The notes under the pieces were generated by a model that made no database searches, was not told where the DNA came from, and saw only the letters and a program-made list of their open reading frames with translations. From assembly GCF_958979055.1 (NCBI RefSeq), contig NC_084887.1, positions 37,054,620-37,118,619 of the forward strand: a stretch of DNA of 64,000 bases, written 5' to 3'. Positions 22,901 to 32,600 of the stretch are shown piece after piece (the first letter of the stretch is position 1; each line of letters opens with the position of its first letter). Source of the stretch: Alnus glutinosa. Taxonomy: Eukaryota; Streptophyta; Magnoliopsida; Fagales; Betulaceae. Both the position numbers and the translations under genes were made by a program.

Positions 22901-24948
22901 AGAAAAGAAAAGAAAAGAAAAGAAAAGAGAATACTAGTCTTCTGCATCGTTTATTTACCTTCAGAAACTACTTTGTTCCATGCTTATGCTTACGAAGAAG
23001 CAACTCTGTGCAGATTTGAAGTACTAGATGAGGAACCGGGTGATGATGACGAGGGTGGTGGCCAAAGGTTACTTTCTTTTATTGACTCCAATTTGATGCT
23101 TTACATTTAACTTCTGTTTAGATGCTTATATGATATCTTGCTGTTCCCATGATTTTGCATGGTTGCATGGTTTACCTATGCATGGCATTTGATTCACATG
23201 GAGCACCTCCTATGACTTAATGGCTGATCTTGGGTTAATTGGTTTAGTGATATGTTCCACTGGCATAAACAAATTGTATGTAGTTATAATTACTCGCATT
23301 AAATTACATCCAAGAGCCATTTGGAAAGTTATCGCTACTTTACTAATGTGGAGCATTTGAAGAGAAATAATCGGCGCTTTTTTGAGGATCACGAGTCCAA
23401 TATGCTACGATTAAAATCCTCCTTCTTGAGATTTCTTTTAGATTGGGCTATAACTTATATTCCTAATTTTTCTTCTTCTAATCTTGTAGATTTTGTTAAC
23501 TTTTTAGATTTTCAACCCAATAGGGTGGTTGCTTCTCTTGTATACTTTTCGTGTACAAAAGCTTTACTTCTTCTTCTTCTAATAAATTATTATTCATAAA
23601 AAATATTAGACTGCATCCAAGAGTTTTAGTTTCATTGAAATGAAGGCAAAAAGAAAATGATTTTTTTTTTCAAACTATTCTTTTTTCTTCACCTTTTTCT
23701 TTCACCTCTTTGATTCCCCTTTGTGATTTATCCATTTTAGTGTTAAATTTGCCTTTCTTTGTAAGCAGGCAGATTTTGCATGGAGAGCTGCTATGTGGTG
23801 GTTTCTGGATAAAACTTTATTTTTGAAAATATTTAATAAATCTGGATTAGTCTTTCAGGCTTAAAAGACTGGAACATATGTGGTTCTTAATAAGCTAGGT
23901 TGCCCAGGGATCATTAGTGCTGGCTTTCTTCCTCAATGTTTTCTAAAGATTTTCTTTTCTTTGGCCTAGCAATGACAAGTGCTGGTTGTCTATCTTCTTG
24001 TTAAAATGTTTTAGATGGTTTATTTATTTATTTCCCTTTCCTGCATAATTGAAATAGCTCACCTGAGAGTGACATTTATCTTTTTCCTTGGTGCTCTTAG
24101 AAAATACAAGCTGCCTATGTCAAGTATTATTCCTTTCCCCAAGAGAAGTGATCCTTCTACCGCCTCAGATTTCCCTCCTCGAAGCCAAGTCTTGGCTGTC
24201 TATCCAGGAACAACTGCACTTTATAAGGCAACTGTTGTCAATGGCCATCGCAAGGTAACTAATCCATGCACTTTGGTGTACTTGAGCAGAAGTTCTTGTT
24301 CTTTTCCTTTGAATTCCAATCTTCTGTAAATTCTTATCCTCTGAACAAACAAGTTTGGCATGGATCTAACTACTAATTGTATTGCGCATGTTTGGCTACT
24401 CTCAACCATCCGAAATATTTTCAGAGGAAGACGGAGGAGTAAGTAATATCCTTACTTTGTGATTCATCCTTAGTGTCATGGAATTTGGAAAAAAGTACAT
24501 TGTGATTGGCCTTTGGGAACCAAATAAAAACAAAATGATCACCTCAGTTTGCGAGTCTCACAGTTTTTAAAACCATAGCTTCTCATGTAATTTGATTTAT
24601 CAGTATTCACCAAAGTGGTAAACGTATCACAAAGTTATAACAGATCCTTTTAACATTTTCAAGGAAACAAATAGGCTTTGTTCTTTATAGAAGTCCTTTC
24701 CTTTTTTTGAGATGTGGAAAATGACCTTGAATGATGATTGCCAATTGGGTCCCAAATATCTCAATTTTTCGTTAGATAGAAACCCAACTATTTTTCACCC
24801 AATACTATATTGTTGATATGCATATTCATGTTTTTGGTTTGGCAGTTATTTACTGGAATTTGACGATGATGAGGAAGAGGGATCCTTGCCTCAAAGGGCA
24901 GTACCCTTCCACAAGGTGGTTGCTCTGCCTGAGGGACATCGTCAATGA
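10991..24948 (+). CDS. SGF29: SGF29, SAGA complex tandem-Tudor subunit
   Basis: The family's role is to recruit the SAGA histone-acetyltransferase module to chromatin by binding H3K4me2/3 in the nucleus. Nine coding exons were read: 10991-11108, 14590-14683, 14824-14900, 21950-22059, 22176-22261, 23014-23067, 24101-24254, 24425-24438 and 24846-24948. They total 810 nt, which gives 269 residues. Residues about 8-38 form a charged coiled coil (KELDRLRKEQEDVLVDINKM). A basic patch KKRKRMK-like segment (residues about 101-106) follows, then the SGF29 tandem-Tudor region (about 134-265). The latter has an acidic EEPGDDDE loop and the aromatic residues Y214, Y221 and F241 in the positions that cradle methyl-lysine in characterised SGF29 proteins. 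The protein is complete at family length. Intron 1 is 3.5 kb and intron 3 is 7 kb; the latter holds an antisense LINE. A partial copy lies downstream. Confidence 0.93.
13565..13665 (+). mobile_element. two possible LINE-tail micro-insertions
   Basis: Two short stretches ending in 'tacttataaaaaaa' and 'tacttatcaaaaaaa' match the sense-strand LINE tail. Each lies between near-repeats: 'aggatact' on both sides of the first, and 'acctttatca' against 'acctctatca' around the second. The duplications are short and imperfect, so the call is tentative. Confidence 0.35.
14162..14233 (-). mobile_element. 32-bp LINE-tail insertion with 20-bp target duplication
   Basis: The perfect 20-mer 'gctgccacccctataattgt' occurs at 14162-14181 and 14214-14233. 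Between the copies lie only a T-run and 'ataagtaagaaaattttat', which is the 3' end of the LINE found at 15007. It is an extreme 5' truncation inside SGF29 intron 1. Confidence 0.8.
15054..15070 (-). other. LINE 3' hairpin
   Basis: Two GTATAC stems are separated by 'agggg', just inside the 3' end of the LINE. The same position in other copies reads 'gtacacatgaagtatac' (20951-20967), 'atacacaagtatac' (5581-5594) and a decayed form at 1365-1379. A role in template recognition by the reverse transcriptase is an inference from other LINEs. Confidence 0.5.
15082..18735 (-). CDS. LINE ORF2: endonuclease and reverse transcriptase
   Basis: The 1,217-residue protein nicks target DNA and reverse-transcribes the LINE RNA. 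The N-terminal apurinic-type endonuclease shows SWNVRGLN (about 8-15), CLQETKLE, GGDFNVI, SRIDRFL and CSDHFPI, which carry the usual catalytic N, E, D, N and H. The reverse transcriptase (about 440-720) has KAPGPDGF, IPKK, DFRPISL, LDVEKAYDHVNWDFL, GLRQGDPLSPLLF, the catalytic FADDTLVF and LKYLGLPLG. The C-terminal part has a zf-RVT domain with CCMC and HLLLHC. No RNase H domain follows, as is common in this plant L1 lineage. All key residues I know of are present and no stop interrupts the frame. The ATG at 18735 directly precedes the endonuclease, so the start is secure. Confidence 0.95.
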   Translation of the reverse strand: MKPKILSWNVRGLNEGSKRLKVKNLIRQWKADIICLQETKLEFISNSLVRRLWGCHFVDWCYLPSSGASGGILIMWDRRVVEKLDVYVGEFVVACSFRSVADDFTWAFAGVYGPNLDSVRRLLWDELAGLASWWEMPWCIGGDFNVIRFPAERSREGRLTAAMMEFSDFIFEQGLMDFPLAGGTFTWSNNQENPSWSRIDRFLVSPDWEVKFPGSIQKRLPRLCSDHFPILLDCSGIQWGSRPFKFENMWLKAEGFVDRVRIWWESYRFQGSPSFIFTQKLKALKVDLKRWNDQEFGNVEFRKKLHMEELCTLDRLEEQQGLSSVEKERKCAVIRELENSTLQEEISWRQKSRVLWLKEGDKCTKFFHRIANSNRRSNSIESLSINGSVSSDQQVIREHVAQFYESLFTEPFPWRPRMDNIAFDTLDAAEASSLELPFEEVEVLEVVKSMNRDKAPGPDGFSLAFFQDCWDVIKTDLMRVLWDFHSQSKFVKSVNATFIALIPKKSGAVDLKDFRPISLVSGVYKIIAKILANRLKKVVEKIISSPQNAFVKGRQILDSVLIANECLDSRIKSGEPGLLCKLDVEKAYDHVNWDFLLYMLRRCGFGERWCSWIAHCISTVRFSVLVNGSPTGFFSSSRGLRQGDPLSPLLFVIVMEALSKFFFATVQKGYLSGFSVGSGNREAINISHLLFADDTLVFCGANSDHLHYLRMLLISFEAVSGLKINLAKSVMVPVGEVDNMDGLANILGCGVSSLPLKYLGLPLGAPFKAKSCWDEVVGKIERRLASWKRLYLSKGGRVTLIKSTLSNLPTYFLSLFPIPSSVASRIEKLHRDFLWGGIGDEFKYHLVSWSKVCHPISEGGLGIRNLRIFNKALLGKWLWRYANEREALWKSVVDAKYGSTRAGWCSLDPLGSHGVGSWKNIRKGWSLFCRYTRLILGNGSRIRFWDDVWCGEMPLKEAFPVLYDIACVKDSLVEDHLVVVSGSYQWDVRFFRDVHDWEVDVMASFFSLLYSSKVAQDGGDRLWWTLSRKGFFDVRSFYKALACKEASFFPWKSIWRTKAPLKVAFFAWTAALGKILTLDNLRKKRVIVIDRCCMCKMTGETVDHLLLHCEVARALWYVILSRFGLHWVMPSRVIDLFACWWSGGRSRSAVVWKMAPCCLMWCLWTERNDRQFEDRERTIEELISFFLHSLYSWTAAHLAPLEISYNDFLVLLSSSSS
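18854..20698 (-). CDS. LINE ORF1 protein
   Basis: The 614-residue protein is encoded upstream of ORF2 on the same strand and should act as the RNA-binding chaperone of the LINE particle. The first 130 residues form a folded-looking domain with VRRGGNTAGSFIEVAAYALGG and IYIPEGRNGWGW, and this domain recurs in the fragment at 38659-39024. A basic stretch RRKRKKNRKKKKQR lies near the middle and could bind RNA. The rest is proline- and serine-rich. I do not see a CCHC zinc knuckle, unlike many plant LINE ORF1 proteins. ORF1 and ORF2 are separated by 118 bp, so ORF2 would need reinitiation or a similar mechanism. Confidence 0.88.
   Translation of the reverse strand: MERWCYVESKTFVFSVIEGASVVRVEERRRRFSGLILLGAQSCGWLLSTLESVLRFTGTDFVRSFREGSKVFIVRRGGNTAGSFIEVAAYALGGLKGIIYIPEGRNGWGWSSFLAELGKTRDFLSDSAGKVLVRTGTPPAMERVHDHGAGTDDATGSTTDKAPSYAEVLCTGPRRPEEEGLKKGQTEHLLGKDHHDRYAFDAMQGDRSFPISEAKSHAVFRGKSVYSFGEKSDGFQKFGGKDTLPSLLLWQSQLEKLKNEVDRALSSVREGLLLVGPGFKPNGDRRKRKKNRKKKKQRTCWVPKSKPNPSVSTADRAMPIVTPTVTEPLAVSGSGGPESVPEGASTSGGFCLPPTTITSLEITCVESASRPERGSRPVIRDADTREEKEEKDIARSAVQSAGCTESDGGVSAPLDIQTPACYSKLLELGPGPLINVVDTGICPALLCVGGLNVVPALESLTSPLVLNGSELPGSRLEVVPKIPEVPATVRMGSDSVMVVWAGRSSLDPLMPSGFYPSELEVVDTSITLFSPSGLGPMNGMKLIEPPEEEPAPLCCCPGDNFRGLSGKKSPMDFLKAVLEYSQSVGVTCDGYEGQLSAVFEAILAENDKKERVLL
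20899..21390 (-). mobile_element. older 5'-truncated LINE copy next to the full-length one
   Basis: From about 20899 the sequence repeats, with many differences, the LINE 3' region and the distal ORF2: the hairpin at 20951-20967, 'aagaagaagaaaaaagtac', then 'gagctcct', 'cgttccctccacaagta' and 'gcatgcaaacaaatc'. The coding frame is broken in several places. It lies in the same orientation as the intact LINE, immediately beyond its target duplication. This is an independent, older insertion. Confidence 0.75.
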
Positions 24949-25215
24949 ATTCATACTGTTTATAGCCTTGTATAAATCTAACCTGCTATGTAGCGTTTTT
25001 AACCTGACCTTTAACATGGCCTATGTTTTTTCGTTTGGTCATTTGGATATGGTTTTGTAATATATTCTGTAACTTTTTATGTTATATAGCATATTTATTC
25101 CCTCTCTCCCTCTCTCTCTCTCTGCAATATAATGGTAAGCTAGGCTATATTTGTTATTTTATTTTAATTTTCTCTAAATTACTTTCACTTTTCATAAAAT
25201 CTTGTAGGACAAAAT
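21726..25215 (+). repeat. upstream copy of 3.5-kb segmental duplication (SGF29 exons 4-9)
   Basis: From 'atgcaagttatgctaagatg' in SGF29 intron 3 to about 25215 beyond the gene, the sequence is repeated at about 27588-31205. Exons, splice sites and introns correspond throughout. Differences are substitutions and indels, for example an (AAAAG)n-containing stretch at about 22799-22945 that the other copy lacks. Confidence 0.9.
22895..22930. repeat. (AAAAG)n microsatellite
   Basis: About six AAAAG units lie in SGF29 intron 5. They are absent from the downstream duplicate, which lacks the surrounding 150 bp or so. Confidence 0.85.
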
Positions 25216-26907
25216 AACATCATCTTTTTTGTGCTTGACTTCATTACCTTTCTTTCTTGAAGTTTCCGGGTTTTTTTTATTTTTTTTTTTTAAAAAATGG
25301 GTTGTAATCGTGTTAGCGGGTTAACTTGTGACATGATTATAATCAGATCAGAATCGGGTCAGCCTAATTATGACTCAAACTCAATTTTTTCATATCGTAT
25401 TTGCAGGTCGTGTAAACAATTTCCAAGCTTAGATCAAAGACACGAGGGATAAGAATACGGCTTTATACTATATTAAACACTGACTTTCTTAGAGTGAACA
25501 GATAAGAAATAAAAAATTTTAATTATTTAATTAATATCTTAATAATTGTTACATTTTGAACAATCACCCACGTGAAGTTTGATAGAGTGCCACGTAGATG
25601 TAATGCAAGGGAAGCAATAGAAGGAATCTCCAACAAGTCCAAAGACGTGCATTTAAGAGTGCGATTCGGGTGGTTTGGTAATCCTTTTTTTCTTATAAAT
25701 AAAATAATAATATAATTTTTTTTTTATTTTAAAAAAAATGATTAATGTGATATAAAAAGTATAATGTTTTGAAGTTAATTTTTTCGGAGAAAATTTGGGA
25801 GGGTTTGTCAAACAAAGCCAAGGTTTTTTTGGTAGGGTTATGATGTACAACACAAACAGTGGAGAATAAATCAGGATACTCTCAAATTATTTGTCAAAAT
25901 TTGGGAAGGTGATTATAAGAAATTACTTATAGGACACATATGATCCGATAAGAGCATCCCTAGTAAGCTCTCCAATTCAATTTTTTCATCGAAATTTGGT
26001 GAAAAATTCAAAAAAGTCTACTTCAACAAACGCTTGATAATTTATCTATTTTGGCTCTTGTCAAAATTTCACTCCAAATTTGGCTCACAAATTTCATGAG
26101 CTATTGAATATTTAATCATTTTTCTCTCATTTCACTTCACTTTTTATTTTTTCTCTCTCCTCATTTGTTACGAGTGATTGCTTAAAACCAATAAAAATTA
26201 ATATATAGTTGAAATAGAGAAATATTTAGAAAGTTTGATGAATGAAATTTGTTAAAAGTAGTCGTTAAAATAATGAAATTATATTTTTTAGCTAAAATTT
26301 GAAAAAAATTTGGAGAGCTCACTAGATGCTTTAAGTGATTGAATAGTCTAATTTTTGTTTAGTTAAATACATTTCATAAGTGGTATCTAACAATCAGCTA
26401 TTTGAATTCTCTCAAATTGACAAAAATTATATAGAAACCGGTTTGTAGAAAATATTTTATAACCCACATATAAGATTGACATGCGTCTCTTAGCATGTGA
26501 GAAGCACATGTTATTTAAATAGTATGTATTTCTTACATGATTTTTTAATAACATTAATAAAAAAATAAAAAAATAATAAAAATAAAAAAAAAGAAAAGTA
26601 CTTTTCACATGTTTAATTTATACATGAATTATAATTTTTTTTTTTTTTTTTCCGACTTAATTTGTCCTCTCAAAGTGAGACAAATAATTTAAGAGTCTCT
26701 GATACGCGGAAAATGGGGTTGAAATGATTTTCACACAATTATGGATAAAAATTAGTTAACTTTTCAACTGCCTTTGCTTTATTTAATCGAAGCCTACATA
26801 TCCTTTCGACGGTCTAGTCAACTGCGACAACTACCTATCCCATCACATACTTCCGTCACACCTTTCGATAAAACTCTGTAGCGACTAGCGAAAAGCAGCA
26901 AATAGCT
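25216..26907. other. spacer between SGF29 and the chimeric duplicate
   Basis: AT-rich DNA with no convincing gene. It contains a MITE at 25951-26332 and one arm of another foldback repeat at about 26436-26545, whose relative is at 59637-59860. The last 150 bp should hold the promoter of the chimeric SGF29-like gene. No clear TATA box was seen there. Confidence 0.5.
25951..26332. mobile_element. MITE with 'gagcatc' ends
   Basis: The left end reads 'agagcatccctagtaagctctccaa' over 25951-25975, and the inverted right end reads 'aaagcatctagtgagctctccaaa'; about 20 positions match. It resembles the ends of the element at 8716-9638. The 380-bp interior is AT-rich with no coding capacity. Confidence 0.6.
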
Positions 26908-29900
26908 ATGGCATCATCAGCAGCAGCGGCAGCGGCAGCGACACCCCCCACTGCCGACCCAGGTGCGTCCCTTCCTCGTCATTTCTCTCAAACCCACTAT
27001 AATTGATTTTGTTATTTTGATTGTATTCCTCTTCCTTCTCTCTTTTACCAGATAAAAGATCCCCTTCCCTTAAAACCACTCTCCATCTTGGTTTTCCTCT
27101 CGATTTCCAAAAGCTTGTGCTATTAGGTTCAGAAACAAGGGAATTGTTTTCTCGAATTTAATTTCCGCTCCTTTCCAATGAAGAATTCCCTTTGGGAATT
27201 AGGCGAGGATTACGTGAATTAGGTCTGGATGTGTGTGTGTGTGTGTGTTTTTTGTTTTGTTTTATTGTTTGAAAACATGGAAAAGTGAAATTAAGTTTGT
27301 CTGCGTACCCTAGGTTGTTAAGAAAAATGGTCTTCTTAATCAGTCCCAATAATTTCCATTCCTTTCACATTGAAATTTCCGATTTTTAGTTCTCTAGGGT
27401 TTTCAAAAGTTTATTTTCTTTTTATTTTTAATGTTTTGCGTATGTGTATTTGGCGAGTTCTGTTTTTTAAGTTGGTTCAATTTAAGATTGTTTTAAGCTT
27501 TACCCGTAGTTGAGTAAATTGAAATTATTCTTTGTTCGGGGTTATATTTTGGGGAACAAGTTGGCAACTGGTTATTTTTTTATACAAAATGCAAGTTATG
27601 CTAAGATGGGTTGAAAAATAACATGCATAATGTGGCATTTAAATTTCATCGACTCATATAGCTTTGCTAGTGGATATATATAAATCATAATGCGTATAAA
27701 CTTCATATTGATGGTTGATTCCAAGAAGATGCTTGTCCTGCTGTTATGGAAACTCTACACTCTGTTCATTTAGCTGACATTACATAAATTCCAGAAGGCA
27801 ACGATAAGAAAAGGAAAAGAGTGAAGACTGATTCAAATATTTCAAGGAAACCCGCTAATGTGCAAAGCGAACTTGAGGCTTGTGCAAGTTTAAAGTTTAA
27901 ACAGGTATGCAGTAGTATGATAGTCATTAGTCCAACTATATTACTGCTTTTGACGAACAAATTCTTTCACTTGGATGATGATACTTTGTGCACTTCTGTT
28001 TAATTAACGTGTACTGTTATTTCAGGTAGCAGCTAAAGTCACACCAGCTGAGGCTGATAAGGACGACTGGTTTGTTGTAAAAGTGTTGCATTTTGATAAG
28101 GAGACAAGAGAGTAAGTTTAGTTCCTGTAGATATGGCATTACACGTCATGATTTGAACTTTGATGAAGAATTAGAACACTTGTTTCAAGTTTATCATGAT
28201 AACTGATTACCTGTTTGGGCAGGCTCATCGAATGACGATTGTGTTGTTTAAGCTTGAGGCTAACTCAAAAAAAGAAAAAGAAATACGCCAAGCTCTTGTG
28301 ATAACTTTGTCACTTCTTTATCAAGTTTGATTTTGGCCCCAATTCAATTGCCTGGTGATAAATGCCTGGCTCAAGGTCAAGTCAAAGCTCTTTATGAACT
28401 GTTTTCAAAATGAATGAAGGCCTTATGTGTAATATAGTTTTTCCAGTGATTAAGTAGAATGTGATAAAATGTGCCAGATGAATATATGTTTCTAAGTCTT
28501 GAGATATAGGTGCTCCATATTCACATGCCAAAGTAGCATACAAGCCTGCTTGGATTTTACTCATTGAGGAGAGAAGCCACTAGGGATAGGCTAGATTGGA
28601 TTAGTATAGAAACTTGAACGAGCTTGTTGTGGAGCCAACATCAAGCAGAAACTACTCTTCTACATCGTTTATTTACCTTCAGAAACTACTTTGTTCCATG
28701 CTTACGAAGAAGCAACTCTGTGCAGATTTGAAGTAATAGATGAGGAACCGGGTGATGATGATGAAGGTGGTGGCCAAAGGTTACTTTCTTTTATTGACTC
28801 CAATTTGATGCTTTGCACTTAACTTCTGTTTAGATGCTTACATGATATCTTTCTGTTCCCATGATTTTGCATGGTTGCATGGTTTACCTATGCATGGCAT
28901 TTGATTCACATGGAGCACCTCCTATGCCTTAATGGCTGATCTTGGGTTAATGGCTTAGTGATACTTTCTACTGGCATAAACAAATTGTATGTAGTTGTAA
29001 TTACTCGCATTAGATTACATCCAAGAGCCATTTGGAAGTTGTCACTACTTTACTAAAGCATTTGAAGAGAAATAATTGGCGCTTTTTTGAGGATCGTAAG
29101 TCCAATATGCTATGATTAAAATGCTCCTTGAGATTTCTTTTAGATTGGGCTGTAACTTATATTCCTAATTTTTCTTCTTCTAATTTTGTAGATTTTGTTA
29201 ACTTTTTAGATTTTCGACCCAATAGGGTGGTTGCTTCTCTTGTATACTTTTCGTGTACAAAAGCTTTACTTCTTCTTCTTCTAATAAATTATTATTCATA
29301 AAAAAATTAGACTACATCCAAGAGTTTTAGTTTCATTGGAATGGATAATCTTGTCATCATACTTTTCTAAGGCTGGTATGATTTTTGACTCTCATTCTTC
29401 CACAAAAAAAAAAAAAAAAAAAAGGCAAAAAGAAAATGATATTATTTTTTTCAACTGTTCTTTCTTCTTCACCTTTTTCTTTCACCTCTTTGATTCCCCT
29501 TTGTGACTAATCCATTTTAGTGTTAAATTTGCTTTTCTCTGTAAGCAGGCAGATTTTGCATGGAGAGCTGCTATGTGGTGGTTTCTGGACAAAACTTTAT
29601 TTTTGAAAATATTTAATAAATCTGGATTAGTCTTTTCAGGCTTGAGACTGGAACTTGTGTGGTTCTTGATAAGCTAGGTTGCCCAGGGATCATTAGTGCT
29701 GGCTTTCTTCCTCAATGTTTTCTAATAATTTTCTTTTCTTTGGCCAAGCAATGACAAGTGCTAGTTGTCTATCTGTTTGTTGTTAAAAAGTATTATATGG
29801 TTTATTTATTTATTTCCCTTTCCTTTATAATTGAACCCATCTGTGAGTGACATTTATCATTTTCTTTTTCCTTGGTGCTCTTAGAAAGTACAAGCTGCCC

Positions 29901-30726
29901 ATGTCAAGTATTATTCCTTTCCCCAAGAGAGGTGATGCTTCTACCGCTCCAGATTTCCCTCCTCGAAGCCAAGTCTTGGCTGTCTATCCTGGAACAACTG
30001 CACTTTATAAGGCAACTGTTGTCAATGGCCATCGCAAGGTAACTATTCCATCCACTTTGGTGTACTTGAGCAGAAGTTATTGTTCTTTTCCTTTGAATTC
30101 CAATCTTCTGTAAATTCTTATCCTTTGAACAAACAAGTTTGGCATGGATCTAACTACTAATTGTATTGCGCATGTTTGGCTACTCTCAACTATTCAAAAT
30201 ATTTTCAGAGGAAGACGGAGAAGTAAGTAATATCATTTCTTTCTGTTTCATCCTTAGTGTCCTGGAATTTGGAAAAAGTGCATTGTGATTGGCCTTTGGG
30301 AACCAAATAAAAACAAAATGATCACCTCAGTTGGTGAGTCTCACAGTTTTTAAAACCATAGCTTCACATGTAATTTGATTTATCAGCATTCACCAAAGTG
30401 TTTACACGTATCGCAAAGTTAACAGATTCTTTAACATTTTCAAGGAAACAAATAGGCTTAGTTCTTTACGGAAGTCCTTTCCTTTTTTTGAGATCTAGAA
30501 AATGAACTAGAATGATGATTGCCAAATTGGGTCTCGAATGTCCCAATTTTCCATTAGATCGATACCTAACTATTTTTCACCCAATACTATATTGTGATAT
30601 GCATCTGGTTTTTTGTTGGGCAGTTATTTACTGGAATTTGACGATGATGAGGAAGATGGATCCTTGCCTCAAAGGACAGTACCCTTCCACAAGGTGGTTG
30701 CTCTGCCTGATGGACATCGTCAATGA
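26908..30726 (+). CDS. chimeric SGF29-like gene: tandem Tudor without coiled coil
   Basis: Seven exons were read: 26908-26962, 27795-27904, 28026-28111, 28726-28779, 29885-30038, 30209-30222 and 30624-30726. They total 576 nt, giving 191 residues with no stop and all splice sites intact. Exons 2-7 duplicate SGF29 exons 4-9. Exon 1 is unrelated to SGF29 and encodes an alanine-rich leader (MASSAAAAAAATPPTADP-like, 18 codons). It ends in phase 1, exactly what the duplicated exon needs. The product keeps the basic patch and the tandem Tudor with Y136, Y143 and F163, but lacks the coiled coil. It might bind H3K4me3 without entering SAGA, or compete with SGF29; this is inference. Open frame, conserved exon lengths and mostly conservative changes argue against simple decay. 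Transcription is not shown. Confidence 0.75.
29341..29422 (+). mobile_element. possible SINE-like insertion with A20 tail
   Basis: Compared with the same place in the upstream duplicate (about 23641), this copy has about 80 extra bases ending in a run of 20 A. A poly(A)-ended retro-insertion is plausible, but no clear target duplication is visible. The reverse, a deletion in the other copy, cannot be excluded. Confidence 0.35.
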
Positions 30727-30824
30727 ATTCTTGCTGTTTATAGCCTTGTTTAAATCTAACATGTTGTGTAGCATTTTTAACCAGACCTTTTACATGGCCT
30801 ATGTTTTTCTTTTCGTCATTCAGA

Positions 30825-31070
30825 GATGGTTTTGTAAGATCTTCTGTAACTTTGTATGTTATGTAGCATATTTGGGGATGGTTTTGTAAGATCTTCTGTA
30901 ACTTTGTAGGTTATGTACCATATTTGGGGAGGGTTTTGTAAGATCTTCTGTAACTTTGTATGTTATGTAGCATATTTGGGGATGGTTTTGTAAGATCTTC
31001 TGTAACTATGTATGTTATGCAGCATATTTGGAGATGGTTTTGTAAGATCTAGTATGTTATGTAGCATATG
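30825..31070 (+). repeat. 52-bp minisatellite in 3' UTR of the chimeric gene
   Basis: A unit starting 'gatggttttgtaagatcttc' and containing 'atgttatgtagcatattt' is repeated about 4.5 times. Each copy includes 'tttgtaa' and 'tctgtaa', typical of a plant polyadenylation region. The parental SGF29 locus has a single unit near 25048-25095. Confidence 0.9.
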
Positions 31071-31205
31071 TATACCTTGTTCCTCTCTTTCTCTCTCTCT
31101 AACTTTATGCAATATAATGGTAAGCTAGGCTATATTTGGTAAAAACAAATTTTATTTAGTCGCTTATTTTATATTTTCACTTCTCAGTTCTCATCTTGTA
31201 GTATA

Positions 31206-31589
31206 AAATTTCAAGGTCCATGCACTCCTAACTGGATTGTTTGTTTTTTGAATTCCATGGACTCCTTAACTGTTATTATCAAATCCCACTCTATTCTCAA
31301 ATAGTTTAGAGTAATGCTACTCTTCATACATATTTATTACATTCATTTCCCATCAGTTGACATGCATAATGTGTTTTAAGTGGAGTATGATTCTTACATA
31401 CTAGGACCTTATTCATACGAAGAAGAAAGGCTGAGTGGAAGAGGCTCAGGGCCTGTCAACTAATTCTTTTTCTCTGAGATAGATATGTCTAGAAAATGAG
31501 ATGTTACATCAAAGGATCTAACAAGATGCGGAAAACAGATTATTGTCTTGTTTGCTACTTTTTTGTCGATATAACACATTGGAATTTAG

Positions 31590-31640
<51 letters not shown>

Positions 31641-32600
31641 CTAGTGGAATAGTTGTATTTTAACAGGAATTTATATTAATTATTTGATGGAAAATGTTGA
31701 GGTCTTGAATTTAGAATGAACTTAAACTTGGGTCTAAAATCTATCGAAGTTGAAAATTGAGGTCTTAAAATGAGAAATGATAAAAAGGTGAGGGGATCCA
31801 GACCTGATTTCTTTAAAAGATTTGATAAAACTAGTATTTGGAATTTCTTGTCCTCTCAGTCCATGGAATGAAGATGAAAATGTAACAAACCAACCCCTCT
31901 ATCCCTTTTGGTCTACGCTTTCTGACTTTCTAAATTAAGCTGCGCTCGGCTGATTATTAAATATTGTTAAATAAACTATATAACTTTAAAAAAATAAAAA
32001 TAAATGATGTAATGATTATTAAATATATAATTATAATACTTATAACATATAATAAAGTGATTACATGTCATATGCCACAATGTTATATGATCATATAATC
32101 CTATTATATTACATGAATAATATGATTAAGTATATGGATTGTCATTATCTATAGTATAATTATAAATTTATAGTTGAGTAAACTATAATTAATAGGACTT
32201 GCAAGGGGGTTATGAGATAACTAGAAACTCAAAACTTATTGGACCTAGGTTTTATATCTCTTTCACTAAAGGGATGGTTGGGCCTGCTTTATTAAGACAA
32301 ACCTTTTTTCTTTTTTCTTTTTTTTTTTAATCTTTTCTCATTCTACACGAGAAGAAGAGAAAATAAAGAGAATGGGGAATAAGATGAAAATATTTTTGGA
32401 GCGTTCTTTGTGAAAGTTCTGATCTTCGCTTGATTCTTCGAAAGGTAAATGGTACAAGTTTTCGTTGTCTTTTACACTATGCTTTGATTCTCAAAGAAAA
32501 TGAGTACAATAACATTATTAGCACGAGTTCTAGTAATATTGAATAAAATTATATACAACAAGGTTCTCCCTCAATGTCTCTCTCATATAAATAAATGTAA
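31206..32600. other. intergenic region with long poly(T)
   Basis: No gene was recognised. A pure T-run of about 47 bases lies at 31591-31637. The rest is AT-rich, with no inverted repeat ends that I could pair. Confidence 0.5.

Larger units (their letters stand above)
27588..31205 (+). repeat. downstream copy of the SGF29 segmental duplication
   Basis: This is the partner of 21726-25215. The left breakpoint lies in the intron after the alanine-rich exon, just before 'atgcaagttatgctaagatgg'. The right end fades after 'taatggtaagctaggctatattt'. An 80-bp stretch ending in an A20 run (about 29341-29422) is present only here. Confidence 0.88.
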
